DNA of 64,000 bases from Megascapheus bottae (lineage: Eukaryota > Chordata > Mammalia > Rodentia > Geomyidae). The stretch is from positions 2,603,001-2,667,000 of the forward strand of contig JANJXV010000037.1 of assembly GCA_024803745.1 (NCBI GenBank), written 5' to 3'. The number at the start of each line of letters is the position of its first letter. Position 1 is the first letter of the stretch. The translations under genes were made by a program, and so were the position numbers. The notes under the pieces were generated by a model. It was not told the origin of the DNA and made no database searches. It was given only the letters and a program-made list of their open reading frames with translations. Positions 43,510 through 55,633 of this stretch are shown in pieces.

Positions 43510-43640
43510 ACTGGGCCACTGATATACCTATCCTCTTAAAGATGAGTTTCATTGTCTCTAAAAAGGAGATGAAATAACACTCATGGTGTTATTGTGAGAA
43601 TAAAATAAAACATATTCTGCTGCTAGGCTAATGATTATGA
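43510..43640 (+). repeat. MIR fragment
   Basis: 'gatgagtttcattgtctctaaaaaggagatgaaataacactcatgg' resembles the sense MIR 3' half. Confidence 0.5.
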
Positions 43641-44419
43641 TATGTTTACTCTAACATAATGATTTGCCTTCACTTGTACTATTCTTCTTGTTTCACATAC
43701 TGGTCTGTCTACAGAGTTTCCAAACATCTGGAAAAATCCATAGAGAATGTCCAAACATTTGATCCTCTTTATGTTTTCAGAAATATAACTGAAAGGCTTA
43801 ATTCTGCCATCAGAGAAGATTTTGGAGTAGAGGTCACATATGCGTTTGGATGCATATGGAACTTACAAGAATGTTCCAGAGAGGATGGCCATGTGGGACA
43901 CTGGGTGAATGCCAGTCCTTTGGGATATTTATCTGGACACCACCCTGTAATTTGGAAATGAAATGGAAGCCAAGGTGGGAAAGGAAAGGGTTGCTTTGGG
44001 CTCTCAGCATCCCTGACCACTTCAAATCTCTTCCCAGCCTGCAAGTGTACCCTGGCAACAATGAGGCAGGCACACGCCCCACCTTCTTGGACTATCTTCT
44101 CCATCTCTAGAGAAACACAAACAAAATGGAAGGAAGGAAAAGACACAATGGGCAAAATGTTAGGGAACATTTGCTGTTTAGAGTTCCTGGCAGCCAGCAA
44201 GCTTTCTGTTTGGGGTATAATTATTTGGACATTTAAATATCAGATGATCACAAGATGAAAACTTTGGAGAATTCACACACAATACTAGTCAATCTACCCA
44301 TTTTACTGAGATTGAAAAAAGTCAAAAGAAAGAAGTGGAAAGTAAGAAAGACGATGGAAACTGTAGCAAATGCCCATGGGATTGCTGGAAAGAAGACCAA
44401 AAGGCTAAATAAGGACAGA
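43641..44419. other. unassigned noncoding sequence
   Basis: Both strands have frames of 80-143 codons at 43659-44258, none with a recognised domain. Overlap on both strands points to a stop-poor stretch, not a gene. Confidence 0.35.
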
Positions 44420-44650
44420 AGGCCAATTACAGCTCATACCTATAATCCTAGCTAGTCAGGAGGCTGAAATCTGAGGATCATGGTTCAAAGCCAGCCTGAT
44501 CAGGAAAATCTGCGAGACTACTATTTCCAACTAAGCAGTCCCTCCCCCCCCCCACAAAATCAAAAATCAATCAAGAGGTAAAGTACTAGCCTTGAGACAA
44601 AAAAGCTCTAGGACAGTGCCCAGACCCTGAGTTCAAGTCCCCAAAATGTC
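44420..44650 (+). repeat. B1-Geo-like dimeric SINE
   Basis: 'ttacagctcatacctataatcctagctagtcaggaggctg' and a Geo half 'aagtactagccttgagac..ctgagttcaagtcccc'. Confidence 0.8.
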
Positions 44651-45420
44651 ATGTATACATGCACTCCCATGTGCCAACACATATGAAGCTACTAATTTCA
44701 CGTTAACTTCCAAAACTCCTTAGTGATAAAAACAGACTGGCTCTCTATTAGGTTAATAGAGGCAAACAGTCACTAGGAGACAGATAAACAGATGTTGAGA
44801 TATAGAATTGGATTTACTATAAGGAATTACCTCACATGATGATGAAGATAAAATGTTTAACATGTTATACAAAGGCTGATGAAGCAATGGCACTGAGTTT
44901 CATCTGGATCTGAAGGCCTGACAATAGGAACATTTGGGCCAGGGGAAGATGGATGCCCAGCTCAAGCAGTCCAGTAGAGGGAATTCAAGCTCTACTTTTG
45001 TGTCCTATTAGAGCCCTTGGTGATTAAAGGGCAGCATGCTTTACCCAGTGCACTGATGCTAATTATTATAATCTCATCCCAAACACCCACACAGGCATAC
45101 CTGACAGCAGTGCTTAGCCAGTTACTAGGGCATCACAGCTATCTTTAGAAGGTAGATTAATATTAAACAGAGCGATTTTTAAAAGCTTGAGATAGAACCA
45201 TTGATGTGTGAAGAGAAATGAGAGAGCTGAGAATCCTTTAAGAGCCTTCTAGCATCAAGCTTCTAAATCGTATTGAAGCAACCACTGCGAGGAATTTGCA
45301 ATTCTCATGACTTGGTGATTCACTTAGACTCCTATGTGTTCTGGGGTAGCCCTCACTGACAAGATTGGAAGTCACCAAAAAAGGGCATTCAGAGTTCAAA
45401 TGCCAATATCACTATTTGTT
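44651..45420. other. unassigned noncoding sequence
   Basis: No gene recognised. Confidence 0.4.
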
Positions 45421-45590
45421 GTCTATGTTCTCAAAACATATTATATTAGATTATATATGATTATAATACAAGTAATCATTATTAATTGCAATATATAATC
45501 AACTATAGTATATTATTCACAACGTATAATTGATATATTATGTATTAGTGTTATATAACATATAAGTCATATGTATTATATATATATGAG
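45421..45590 (+). repeat. AT-rich low-complexity region
   Basis: Dense TATA/ATAT motifs over 170 bp with no coding potential. Confidence 0.8.
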
Positions 45591-45850
45591 TGTTGAACTC
45601 TTTTGTTTTACTTTTATTATTTTAAAGATGGTGTACACTTACACGAGTCAGGTAATGAGTACATTATCTTTTGGACAGTGTCACCCACTCCTTCATTCTC
45701 TCCCAGTTTGTCCCCTTCCCTCTCCTTTCCTCCTCCGCTAGTTGTACTGCTCATTTCCAACACAGTGTCTAGTGAGTGTCACGACTGACTTGGTTCATGC
45801 TTTGTCCCATTGTTTCTGTGCTTCCCTTTCTCATCCCCAAATCAGGTAGA
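45591..45850 (-). mobile_element. L1 3'UTR-like fragment
   Basis: 'agatggtgtacacttacacgagtcagg' and 'catttccaacacagtgtctagtgag' match the layout of the fragment at 4645-4770. Assigned to an L1 3'UTR by that context only. Confidence 0.4.
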
Positions 45851-45965
45851 CATACAAAACAAAGGCTACAGACATCGAATACAGTGACATCAGGAAATAA
45901 ACCAATGAAAAATGGAAAGAAAAAAAAACCCAAGAGCTGTTTGCTCTTTAGAAAAAATGTTGGAT

Positions 45966-46127
45966 GGGCTGGGAATTTGACCTAGTGGTAGAGTGCTTGC
46001 CTAGCATGCACGAAGACCCAGGTTCGATTCCTCAGTACCACACATGTAGAAAAAAGCTGGAAGTGGTGCTGTGGCTCAAGTGGTAGAGTTCTAGCCTTGA
46101 GAAAGCCTAAGGACAGTGCCCAAAACC
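45966..46127 (+). repeat. IDL-Geo SINE, 3'-truncated
   Basis: A well-conserved ID-like half ('ctagcatgcacgaagacccaggttcgattcctc') and a Geo half broken at 'gacagtgcccaaaacc'. Confidence 0.88.
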
Positions 46128-46429
46128 GTTATATAGATTGAATAGATAACAATGTATGTGATACCACCTTGCTAACTTGCTATGATTAGTAATGAGAATG
46201 GAAAATAGCAGTGAAATACAAAATGGAGCAGATAAGATTCCTGTGTGCCCAATCTATTCTTTTCTAAGCAATGATTTTCTTATTACTGCAAACTCAAAAT
46301 CTCAGATGGTTGATGTTTTTTATATGTATGCAAACCAGAGGTAATCTCCGGGATTCCTAGGTAAGAAATTCTGATGGGGAAGGAGCCAGGTCTATATGGA
46401 GAAAGCTACTTTTCAATGAGCCTTAGAAT
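46128..46429. other. unassigned noncoding sequence
   Basis: No gene seen. Confidence 0.4.
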
Positions 46430-46780
46430 GCAGAGGGTTTGTTGTGTGCTACAGCTGGGATCTTGAATGCTTCCCCACAAGGCGATGTGTTGAGAGCTGG
46501 GTCCTCTGTTGATGAAGGTATAGGAGGAGGTGAAACTTGACATAGAGCCTAATGCCTGGCTGTGAAAGTTAGGTCACTGAGACCTTCCCTTTGAGGGGAT
46601 ACTGGGACACTGACCCCTTCCAGTCTCACTTTTGACTTCATAGCCACTATTAGGTAAGAGACTTGGTTCCATTCTAATGCCCTGCCATGATGATTGTCTT
46701 CCACAGCCCCAGAAAAGTGAAGCCAACCCACCACGGATTGGTATCTCTGAAACCATTCACCAAAATCAATTATGTGTATG
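46430..46780 (+). mobile_element. old mammalian interspersed repeat, LTR-like
   Basis: 'gaaagttaggtcactgagaccttccctttgaggggatactggg', 'ccatgatgattgtcttccacag' and 'tctgaaaccattcaccaaaat' form a pattern I associate with a dispersed mammalian repeat, probably MaLR-like. Family not certain. Confidence 0.4.

Positions 46781-46783
<3 letters not shown>

Positions 46784-46820
<37 letters not shown>
46784..46820 (+). repeat. (TG)n microsatellite
   Basis: About 18 TG units. Confidence 0.95.
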
Positions 46821-46821
<1 letters not shown>

Positions 46822-47038
46822 TACTGTGGCTTGAATTTAAGGCCTCATACTCTCCCTTAGCTTGCTTGCTCATGACTGGTACTCTACTGCTTGAACCATG
46901 TCTCTAGTCAGCATTTTTCTGATCAAGTGGAAATGGATTTTCATGAACTTTTTTGCCTGCCTGGCTTCAAACAGCAATCCTCTGATCTTAATTGACTGAG
47001 TAGTTAAGACTAAAGTTGCAAGCCACTGGTGTCCTGAT
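46820..47038 (-). repeat. B1-containing dimeric SINE
   Basis: 'gtggcttgaatttaaggcctc', 'ctactgcttgaaccatgtctc' and 'gactgagtagttaagactaaagttgcaagccactgg'. Diverged. Confidence 0.65.
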
Positions 47039-47151
47039 ACATTTTCCTATTTTAGGGGGCTGGATTTTCTCAAGTATTTTGATTGAGTGTTGGAAAGATA
47101 GCACACTACAGCAGAAACTCCTTTAACATTTGTATAAAGTGCTTATAGTTA

Positions 47152-47305
47152 AGGTGGAATTTAGATGTTGTGCTCTATCACTAGTTATGAGATCTTGGTC
47201 AAGTTACTTCAATACATTACAATTAGCTATTCCTTTCTACAAATTATAAAACATTTAGAACATTACACAGAACATAGCAATAATCAATAAGTAAAAATGG
47301 TTATT
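47152..47305 (+). repeat. MIR SINE fragment
   Basis: 'tgctctatcactagttatgagatcttggtcaagttacttc' and 'gaacattacacagaacatagcaataatcaataag' follow the sense MIR order. Confidence 0.65.
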
Positions 47306-47804
47306 ACTTTTAATAACCATTATTAATGGCTTTTGTTTTTTAGAAGTTCATGCTTAGAAAATGGGGTATGTCCAGGATATACGGTAAAGTATGTACTATG
47401 GCTGAAAATCAGATTTTCTTCATTGCAAGTAAGTTCTATTTACTACAACCCCCTTTCTTCTATTATTAATTCATGTTCATGTATTCAGTGAATAAAGGTC
47501 ATTAATCTACCAATCAGATTCCCTCAACTCCAACAACCATCACCTGAATTCTATCTAGAATCCCACATCCTCTCCAGGGTAGAGATTCATCTTAAGTCCT
47601 ATTTCTATGAAGACTTTCAATATGTTAATCAATAAACAGTTCTGACTAGTGTTTGGGGAAGTGCTAGTATTGAAGGTTGAACTAGATCAACTTTGGGGCT
47701 GTAGAAGTTTGGCCCTCACTGCCACAGGTGAGGGAAATTGTCAAATATGTAGGATTTGTAAAAGCTCTTACCAGGCAGTTATTTCTTAATAAAAATTTGA
47801 ATGA
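47306..47804. other. unassigned noncoding sequence
   Basis: No gene seen. Confidence 0.4.
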
Positions 47805-48036
47805 AGCCAGGTGCCAGTGGCTGATGGCCTTAATCCTAGCTACTCAAGAGACTGAGATCTGAGAATTATAGTTCAAAGACAGCCAAGGCAGGAAAGTCTT
47901 GAGATGATATTTCCAATTAACCATTAATAGAAGAACAAGGAACTATATAGGTCAGGTGGTAGAGCACTAGCTTTGAGCAAAAGAGCTCAAACCCAGGGTC
48001 TTGAGGTAAAGCCCTGAGAACCGGCAAAACAAACAA
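47805..48036 (+). repeat. B1-Geo-like dimeric SINE
   Basis: 'gccaggtgccagtggctgatggccttaatcctagctactc' and a Geo half ending 'gaaccggcaaaacaaac'. Confidence 0.85.
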
Positions 48037-49698
48037 ATAAATGGGAAATGACTGTGAGAATTAGTTCTCACTGACAGGAAGAAAGAACCTGTTCAAAGGC
48101 TCAATGGTAAAAATGTTTCTGTGTGCAGGAGAAAATCTAGAGATGGAGGTGGAGGGAGATGAATTTGAAAAGGCTGTCTGTCTTCCCTATTAGACTATTG
48201 GAATCTAAGGACAAAAATCCCAGCCAGCATGTCTTCCTTTTTCTGTAGCCATTCCTGGGTGAAAGAATTGAAAGAAAAGGTGCATATGTCATGAGAACAG
48301 TCTGAAATACATACTTTCAATTGTGCCAAAGAAACACATTGAAGACAGCTGAGTAGAAACAACACATTGGATGTGGTTTGGGGGAAGAAATGGCCCTGTG
48401 ACCTGAGTAAAGGGCAAGTGAGAAGAATGGAATACAAAACAATGCTACTCATTAGGAGATTGTTAACCTCACTGGACACAAAAAGACAAGGCTGGGCAAA
48501 CAGTGCTCATAAAAGTAAAAGCCCTCAGGGAGGAGTTTCTGGGCACTAGGGGAAATGAAGTTTGGGAATAGAAAGCAGACTGCATCTGGGATTACTGAAA
48601 TTTCTGCCACTGAACTTCAATGAATAGAACCATTCATTCTCCCTTGATCTTCTCAAAAGAAGAATGCCTGTGGATCATCTAGGGAAAATGTGACTTCACA
48701 TAACAAGGCCAATGACAGAACACCTGTGTGATGGTGGTTTCATACAATCATAATGAAGCTGAGAAATCCTCACTGCCTCAAAGCACCAGATCTCCCCAAA
48801 TGTCCTAGTATATAGCACATGGCTCCTGTGCTTGTCCTGATACGGGTGTAAGGAGCCTACTTCATGCAGTTCTATGAAAGTGGGGCACACATAACACACC
48901 CAGCACATAATACTTTGTGATTGTAGTAACAGACGGGAACGTTAGTGATTCTTGTATCTGTCAACTTACACATTTTATTGTTCTTTATTGTCTATTTGAT
49001 TTATAAAAAACAACCTAAACTGGAAAGCAGCCTCAGGCTGGTCCTTCAGAAGGCATTCTGAAGCACTGTGTTCCCCGAGATGGCTCCCTGTGTGTCACTG
49101 GTCCTGAGAGATTTCGGATGGCATGAGATGTGGTTAGCTGGTGCCATTACTTTGGGCCTGAGGTGAGGGGGCAATGGGAGTGTGGAGGAAGAGGCTGTTC
49201 ACTCATGGCAAACAGGAAGGGAAGACAAGGGGGTGGAGAGATGCATGAATCTCTCCAATGTATATCCCCCATAACCTGACCAACTTCTTCCTCACACTTT
49301 TTATCACCTCCCAATCCATCCCATCATGGATCCATGAAGGGTTCATCCACTAATCAGGTCTGATCTGAGCCCTCCATAGCCAATCCTACCAGCTGGAAAC
49401 TAAGTTCTAACGCATGAACCAGCGGAAACATTTCTTATTCAGATCACCATATTCTGTACCTGTTTTAAGTGTCATTACAAAAAGAGTAAGGAAAGGAAAC
49501 TAAGATCAAGTTAGTATTGAATTTATGTATTTAGGGTGCTCTAAGTGGCATTTGTCAAGCATGCAGAAATGTGCAGTAATGCCCTAGACATTCCCATCCA
49601 CACACCCCTCAACACTGACACCCTCAGAGCAGCTTCAGTCCTGCAAGTGCCACCACAGGCAAGGCTCTCCTCAGGCATATCATTTTATTTTAAATTTA
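48037..49698. other. unassigned noncoding sequence
   Basis: About 1.7 kb without a recognised gene. Short frames such as 48195-48479 (-) lack support. Confidence 0.4.
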
Positions 49699-49909
49699 GG
49701 TACACAGATTTTTTTGTCAGTCCTGGGGCTTGAACTCAGGGCCTGAGCATTGTTCTTGAGCTTTCTCAAGGCTAGAGCTCTACCAATTGAGTCACAGCAC
49801 CATTTCTGACTTTTTTCTATGTATGTGGTACTGAGGAATCGAACCCCGGGTCTTCATGTATGCTAGGTAAGCACTCTATCACTAGGCCAAACTCCCATCC
49901 CGGTACACA
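49699..49909 (-). repeat. IDL-Geo SINE with 8-bp TSD
   Basis: An antisense full copy with direct repeat ggtacaca at 49699-49706 and 49902-49909. Confidence 0.88.
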
Positions 49910-50197
49910 ACTTTTTTCACATGCTTTAACTATATATACTATGTGTAGGTGTGCAGCTAAATGCCATAGAGAATCTTCTTTGCCATGTAGCCTAGGTGGG
50001 TAATAGGATTTATGGGTATAAACATTATCACTATTTCTATGCTGTTCTTAATAGGGGATCATGATAGCTCAATAGCTAGGTGCATGACATTATAAAATGC
50101 AGCTTATCAAAATGAACCCCAAGAAATGTAAACAAGAGGTTGTTATAATGTACTGTTTGCAGTTATTTCTTGTTTTCTTTCTTTTTTTCCCGTTGGT

Positions 50198-50495
50198 TTA
50201 TGCCTTATTGCCACTGCTTTTGATTTCTACACCCTTTGTCTGGCATATGAGTTTCTCTGATTTATAGATGGTAAGGGGAATATCAGAAATGGTGGGACAA
50301 AGGGTGCAACAGTGATACTTATAGTTACTATGCTGGAAATAAACTTCACAACTTGGTGGGGAAAGGAGTGAGGGAAAGTAGGAGGAAAATGAAGAAGAAG
50401 GTAACACCATTCACAAAAAAATGTACTCATCACCTTACTTATATAACTGTAACTCCTCTGAACAACATCTTCACAATTAAAAAAAGACATTTTCA
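50198..50495 (+). mobile_element. L1 3'UTR-like repeat, copy 1
   Basis: Shares with 59832-60112 the order 'gatttct(a/g)taccctttg', 'gtgggacaaagggtg', 'acttgg(t/a)gggga', 'aatgt(a/t)ctcat(c/t)acct' and an 'acaat(t/a)aaa' end. Probably an L1 3' end of a different subfamily. Confidence 0.5.
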
Positions 50496-50559
50496 CTCTA
50501 GGATAGTCACATGATGAAATTACTTAAAAGTGCATCTATTCTTTCTCTCTCTCTGTTTT

Positions 50560-50785
50560 TATGGTAGTAGTGGGGCTTGAACTGAAGACCCAATGTGCTG
50601 AGCTTTTTCCACTCTACTTGTCACTCTACTATTTGAACTACAATCCACGTCTATGTTCTTGATGATTCATTTTGAGATAAAAGTGTCTCTTCGAGTCTGC
50701 TCAGGTTGGCTTTGAACCAGGATTTTTAGATCTCGGCCTCCTAAATAGCTAAGACTATAGGCATGAGCCACTGGTGTGTGGGTAT
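50560..50785 (-). repeat. B1-Geo-like dimeric SINE
   Basis: An antisense copy ending 'ctcctaaatagctaagactataggcatgagccactgg'. Confidence 0.8.
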
Positions 50786-51792
50786 AACACAGCATCTTTT
50801 GGAACATTTCTTATTAAAGGACACATGAACCTATGTAAATCCCTCCTGGCTCTCTCATTCTAACCTACCTACCGCTCCTTTTGCTGTACTGTCCTTCCAT
50901 ACATGCTAATAATAACCAGTGCCTAGATTCCCGCCACAACCTCCTGTGTTAACCACATCTGTTTCATTCTCCAAGCTGTGAGCAGTAACTACTGTTCAAA
51001 TAAAAAATGCCATCACTTTACCTCTTCTCTTAAAGCACTTTGATGGCTTCATATTATTCTTGAGATCAATTAAATTAATACATGACCTGTAATCTCCAAG
51101 TGCATAGCCACAATCTCTCAGAGGAGAGCTTTCTTCTTCCCTTGGCTCCCTCACACTGGCTCCGGGACCAGGATGTTGATAAAAGGGCCTATTGCACTTA
51201 GTTTTCAGGTCTGCCAGGTTTCTGCATGCTCTTTTCTCAGATATATTGAGTACATTGAGCTTTCAGAGCTCTTAACTGTGCTTTTTCACTTTTCTATCAA
51301 AACAAATCACTGAAAGTTTGGCTATGTCAATAACCCAAAATAAGGACTCGTATCAACACCATATGCCTGTTCCAAACCACTTAGCAAATTAAAATTCATC
51401 TTTATATGAATAACTATTTGATTCCTATTGTCTCTCCCATTGGAATAAGGCTTCATTTGGCTTATGGTAACAGAGCTGTATTATTTATTGTGTAATATAA
51501 TACCAGGTTCCTATCAATCCAGCATAGAGTAATACTGTAAAAGACTTTAAATTCACCAGGCATCAGGAAATATAACAACTTTAAGCACAGGAAGAAGTGG
51601 CACATTTATCTGAGCAGAAGTTGTTGTTTAAACATAGAAGTACAGGGTTTTAGTTTTTGAAATGTGTGAAACAGAACTGCTCAGCAAATTGCATATAATG
51701 AGCAAAGAATGGACAGTGGAAATTGAAGCTATGAAATGCAATTATACTATTTACAAAACAAATACACCAAAAGCATCCATACACATGCAAAC

Positions 51793-51796
<4 letters not shown>
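50786..51796. other. unassigned noncoding sequence
   Basis: No gene recognised. Confidence 0.4.

Positions 51797-51825
<29 letters not shown>
51797..51825 (+). repeat. (TG)n microsatellite
   Basis: About 14 TG units. Confidence 0.9.
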
Positions 51826-51828
<3 letters not shown>

Positions 51829-52213
51829 ACTATTCTAGAATTTTTTGTATCTTAGCAATTTGAATTTTTTAATATGAAGGTTGACCATAACAAATAGGTA
51901 TAATGTCCATTTTTTATTTCATTCATACTAAGGAATGTATGTGTGTGTGTGCATGTGCATGTGCTTAGTATATGCTATATTCTTGATGCAGGTTAGATAA
52001 TCTCTATATATGCAATTTTCTCTAGCTTTCTGTTTCACTAATGTGTTTCACTAACTTGTATTTGGTTTCTTTACAATTTTATTTTAAATGCAGTGACACA
52101 TATATATACGTATATTATGCCCATGCATATATGTACATATCCACATCTATATGAAAATGCTACTGCATCTACACACATACACTTACAGACTTTTCCATGT
52201 TACACAGTTGCAT
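51826..52213. other. AT-rich noncoding sequence
   Basis: TATA/TG-rich with no coding signal. Confidence 0.4.
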
Positions 52214-52457
52214 CTTATTTGGGTGCAGTGGCTCACACCTGTAACCCCAGCTAATCAGGAGGCTGAGATCTGAGGATCACAATTCAAAGCCAGCCAGGGC
52301 ATCAAAGTTCATGAGACTGGTATTGCCAATTAACTACCAGAAAACTGGAAATGGCACTGTGGCTCAAGCGGTAGAGCAGTAGCTTTGAACTGAATCATTC
52401 AGGGACAGAACCCAGGCCCAGAGTTCAAGCCCCATGACCAACAAAACAAAACAAAGA
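52214..52457 (+). repeat. B1-Geo-like dimeric SINE, well preserved
   Basis: The clearest copy of the family: 'gtgcagtggctcacacctgtaaccccagctaatcaggaggctg', linker 'ttaactaccagaaaactgg', Geo half 'gtggctcaagcggtagagcagtagc', end 'gagttcaagccccatgacc' and an (AAAAC)n tail. Confidence 0.92.
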
Positions 52458-53226
52458 AGCAAACGAAAAAAAATCCAGAAACGTGCGGACGCTGGATGGT
52501 TAAAGGTGTGGTTTGAGGAAGTAGAGGATGGAGGCTCATCTGATCCCCAGAATTAGAGGTAGGAGTTTGGGAAGGACCAGCCACAAAACATCCTATGTTC
52601 CTCATCGCATCACTGTCTTCAGCTCTTGTTAATCTTGAACTATGCATGTGCAAAATGATATCTAAATGAACAAAATGGACATCGAAGCTGCTGCCCAGTA
52701 TTGGATAATCACAGAAATTAACATCTGAGGGTATATAAGTTTATCATCTAGTAAAATGCCACCTGAACATGCCCCACACATTACAGAATCCAGAGTGACT
52801 GTAGAGGAACAAGGTGAGTTTCACCACATCCAAATTTTCTTGGTACTATACCTACAAAGAAACAGGAAACAGTGGTCTACGCTTGAAAGAGTAAACATTT
52901 GGAAAGATTTGCCTCTGCCACAAACAAAATGTAATTGATTGACAAAAAGCTCTCTAAAGTCAATGTTATAGCCATGAATGTGAAGAAAATAACTTTTGTA
53001 ACAAATAAAACTTTTCACTAGAGAAAAAATCCATGAAAAATTTAAAGTCTAGAGCAGGAAAAATATAATGTTTTAAATTTAGAAATTACTGAATGCACTT
53101 AATAGCAGATAAAAAATGCAAAAAGAGCTGGTGACCTTGAGGATAAAGCAACAGAAATAATCTAATTTGAAGAAAAGACAGAAAGAGATGTTAAAAATTG
53201 AATACAATCATTTGTAATGTTTTACA
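52458..53226. other. unassigned noncoding sequence
   Basis: No gene recognised. Confidence 0.4.
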
Positions 53227-53272
53227 AAGATGAAATATATATATATATAATATATATGTGTGTGTGTGTGGG
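53227..53272 (+). repeat. (TA)n(TG)n compound microsatellite
   Basis: A TA run followed by TG units. Confidence 0.85.
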
Positions 53273-53580
53273 TGGAATCCCAAAAAGAAAAATGAGTGAA
53301 CTCTCCAAAGAAATGTTTTTTTTTCCTTCTGGTTTTATGCAACCAAAATACCATAAACAAAATTATAGTTGAATGTAATTGAAATTACAATACAAGCAAA
53401 AATGAAATGAAAAATAATAGAGTGTTCTGGACACTTCTTTTTGGCTAAATGACTTCTCACACCCAGTCTGTCAGGGGCTATGGAATCTGATTTGTCTATA
53501 TTCGCAGTTTTATGTCACATGTCTCCTGTGGCATTATAGGAAACATTTCTATGTCACTGGCTTTCACTTACTCATTAAGA
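53273..53580. other. unassigned noncoding sequence
   Basis: No gene recognised. Confidence 0.4.
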
Positions 53581-53584
53581 CTGT

Positions 53585-53680
53585 CTCTGTGGTAGCACAT
53601 AAATACAATCCCAGCCACTAAGGAGAATCAAATTTCAAGTACAATTCCTAATAGACTATGATCCTGTCTCAAAGAACAAG
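53585..53680 (+). repeat. B1-like SINE fragment
   Basis: 'gtggtagcacataaatacaatcccagccactaaggag' is a diverged B1 start. It ends at 'gatcctgtctcaaag'. Confidence 0.5.
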
Positions 53681-53856
53681 CCAGACACAGTGGCATATGC
53701 TTAGAGTCCCAGCTAAATAGGCAGACAGGAAGATCAGTCTTAACCCTATCCCAGCCAAAACTGTAAGACCTTCTCTGAAAAATAACTAAAGCACAAATGT
53801 GGGTCTTGCCTAGCAAGAATAAGGTTCTGAATTCAAACCTACACTACTGCCCCAAA
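53681..53856 (+). repeat. B1-dID-like SINE
   Basis: B1 start 'ccagacacagtggcatatgcttagagtcccagc' joined to an ID-like end 'gtgggtcttgcctagcaagaataaggttctgaattc'. The right half is ID-type and not Geo-type, so it belongs to an older rodent dimer class. Confidence 0.65.
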
Positions 53857-53935
53857 AGCCTGTATATAATTTTTCCAGTTATCCTGGCAATCAAGTGTTA
53901 TCACTTGGATCCAATTAATTAATTTATTAATTATT

Positions 53936-54120
53936 GCTAATCCTGGGGCTTGAACTCAGGGCTTGGGCACTGTCCTTGGGCTTTCGCAAGGATAGCACTC
54001 TATCACTTGAGCCACAGCAGGACTTCTGGCTTTTTTGTGTATATGGTGCTGAGGAATCGAACCCAGGGCTTCATGCACTCTAGGCAAGCTCTCTACCACT
54101 AGGCCACGCTCCTGGCCCCA
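53936..54120 (-). repeat. IDL-Geo SINE
   Basis: An antisense full copy from 'taatcctggggcttgaactcagggc' to 'taggccacgctcctggccc'. Confidence 0.9.
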
Positions 54121-54818
54121 ATTTATTTTTAAACACAATAAATATGTAAGCTGAAGTTACAGCCATCAAAGTGGCTGAAACCTAAAACCTCGTGAATCAT
54201 CATAAAATCCAAAATGCAAACTCATAACATTATCTGAGGCTGTCCAAGAACATGTAGGTGTGAGATTCTCTATTCAAGCACGGGTGTGCTTCTAGCTGGT
54301 TGCTAAGGGAGTTGACCTATTCTAGGCTCTGCTGCCAAAGTGTCTATATCCTGTGCCTTATCGCTTACTGGACTTTCCCCACCCCCACCCGCTGGTCTCC
54401 TTTCTTGGCTACTGTGGGTTGGGTCAGGAAGGGAGGGTGTACTTGAGCCAAGGGTATGCATCAGGCTGGCTCATTAGTGGCCAGAATCTTCTGGATTTCC
54501 ACCCTTTCCTTTCTCTCCCTGAATCTGGAGGGACATTTCTGATGGACAACAAAGATGACCGCAGGAAAACGATACCCAGTGGGGCTGGAGAACTGTTGCC
54601 CATGAGAAAAGCAATTCCAAGGCCATGAACACCATCAGCCGCTACAGCCATTGTGTAGTTGCGCATAGCAACACTCCAGCTTGCATTGGTGTGTGCAACA
54701 ATAACAACAAAAAAAAGCAGAACTAACTGCTTTAAGAGAGGAAGAGCCATGATTTCACTGCAATCAAGCATTTCTTCCTTTTGTTTTATCTACTCAACCC
54801 GCCCCCCTCCTTCCTTTG
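54121..54818. other. unassigned noncoding sequence
   Basis: A 115-codon minus frame (54424-54771) is discussed and rejected as a gene. Confidence 0.4.
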
Positions 54819-54915
54819 GATGCCAGTTACTGGGGTTTAAACTCAGGGCCTAAAGCAGTCCCATGGTTTTTTCACTCAAAACTAGTGATATACCATTTGA
54901 TCCACAATTTCCCTT
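54819..54915 (-). repeat. Geo-type SINE fragment
   Basis: 'tgccagttactggggtttaaactcagggcc' and 'tgatataccatttgatccac' are a diverged antisense Geo monomer. Confidence 0.6.
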
Positions 54916-55419
54916 CCATTGGCATCAAGGCCTACTTTCTCATTGTTGTGTCCTCTGCTGTGTTGGCTTCATTCCAAGAAGTGATTAGGATTAACAAGGA
55001 ATGCAGACACATCTTTCCATTAATCCCTGCAAGTCCATTAGCTCAAACCAACTCAACAAGCCATCCATGTTGTAATTTTGAGACCCAGAGGCGAATGCTC
55101 CGATTCAGTGCTCCATCCTCACAGTGATGAGTTGTATTGTTACACTTTCTAAAAGCACATGAACTGAAAAAGAGAGAGTCTCCTAAGTACAAGGAGGGGG
55201 ACAAAAGGAGACATTTGACAGCAACAGCATCTGTCACTAAGAATGTACCTCCCACCCTCAGGATCTCTGCAATTTGGTTATAGTAATCCTTTTCTGTCCA
55301 CCTTTCAAGCTTGCTATGAGAATTAGATGAGGCAGTGGATGTAAATTATTTCCACGTGATAACATGCCTGTAACTTAACACATTCATGTATATAGAGTTC
55401 CTTTCCTATTTTTTGTTTT
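54916..55419. other. unassigned noncoding sequence
   Basis: No gene recognised. Confidence 0.4.
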
Positions 55420-55633
55420 GTTTTGATTGGTCCTGGGGTTTGAACTCAGAGTCTGGGTGGTGTCCCTGAGCTTTTGTGCTCATGGCTAGCACTCTGCCAT
55501 TGGAGCCATGGCTCCAGGTCTGGTTTTTGCTGGTTAATTGAAAGTAAGAGTTTTGTAGACTTCCTTACATGGGCGGGCTTTGGCTCATGATCCTCAGATC
55601 TCAGCCTTCTAAGTAACTAGGCTTACCTGGCCC
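55420..55633 (-). repeat. B1-Geo-like SINE, B1 5' end lost
   Basis: 'ggtcctggggtttgaactcagagtctgg' through 'gatcctcagatctcagccttctaagtaactaggctta'. Confidence 0.8.

Noticed and set aside
43659..44258. Overlapping open frames on both strands
   Set aside because: Open in several frames at once with no domain, which indicates low stop density and not a gene.
54424..54771. 115-codon minus frame with a signal-peptide-like start and three N-glycosylation sequons
   Set aside because: The hydrophobic stretch is encoded by a low-complexity TTG/T-run (ttttttttgttgttattgttg). It has no known domain or splice context, so chance is more likely.
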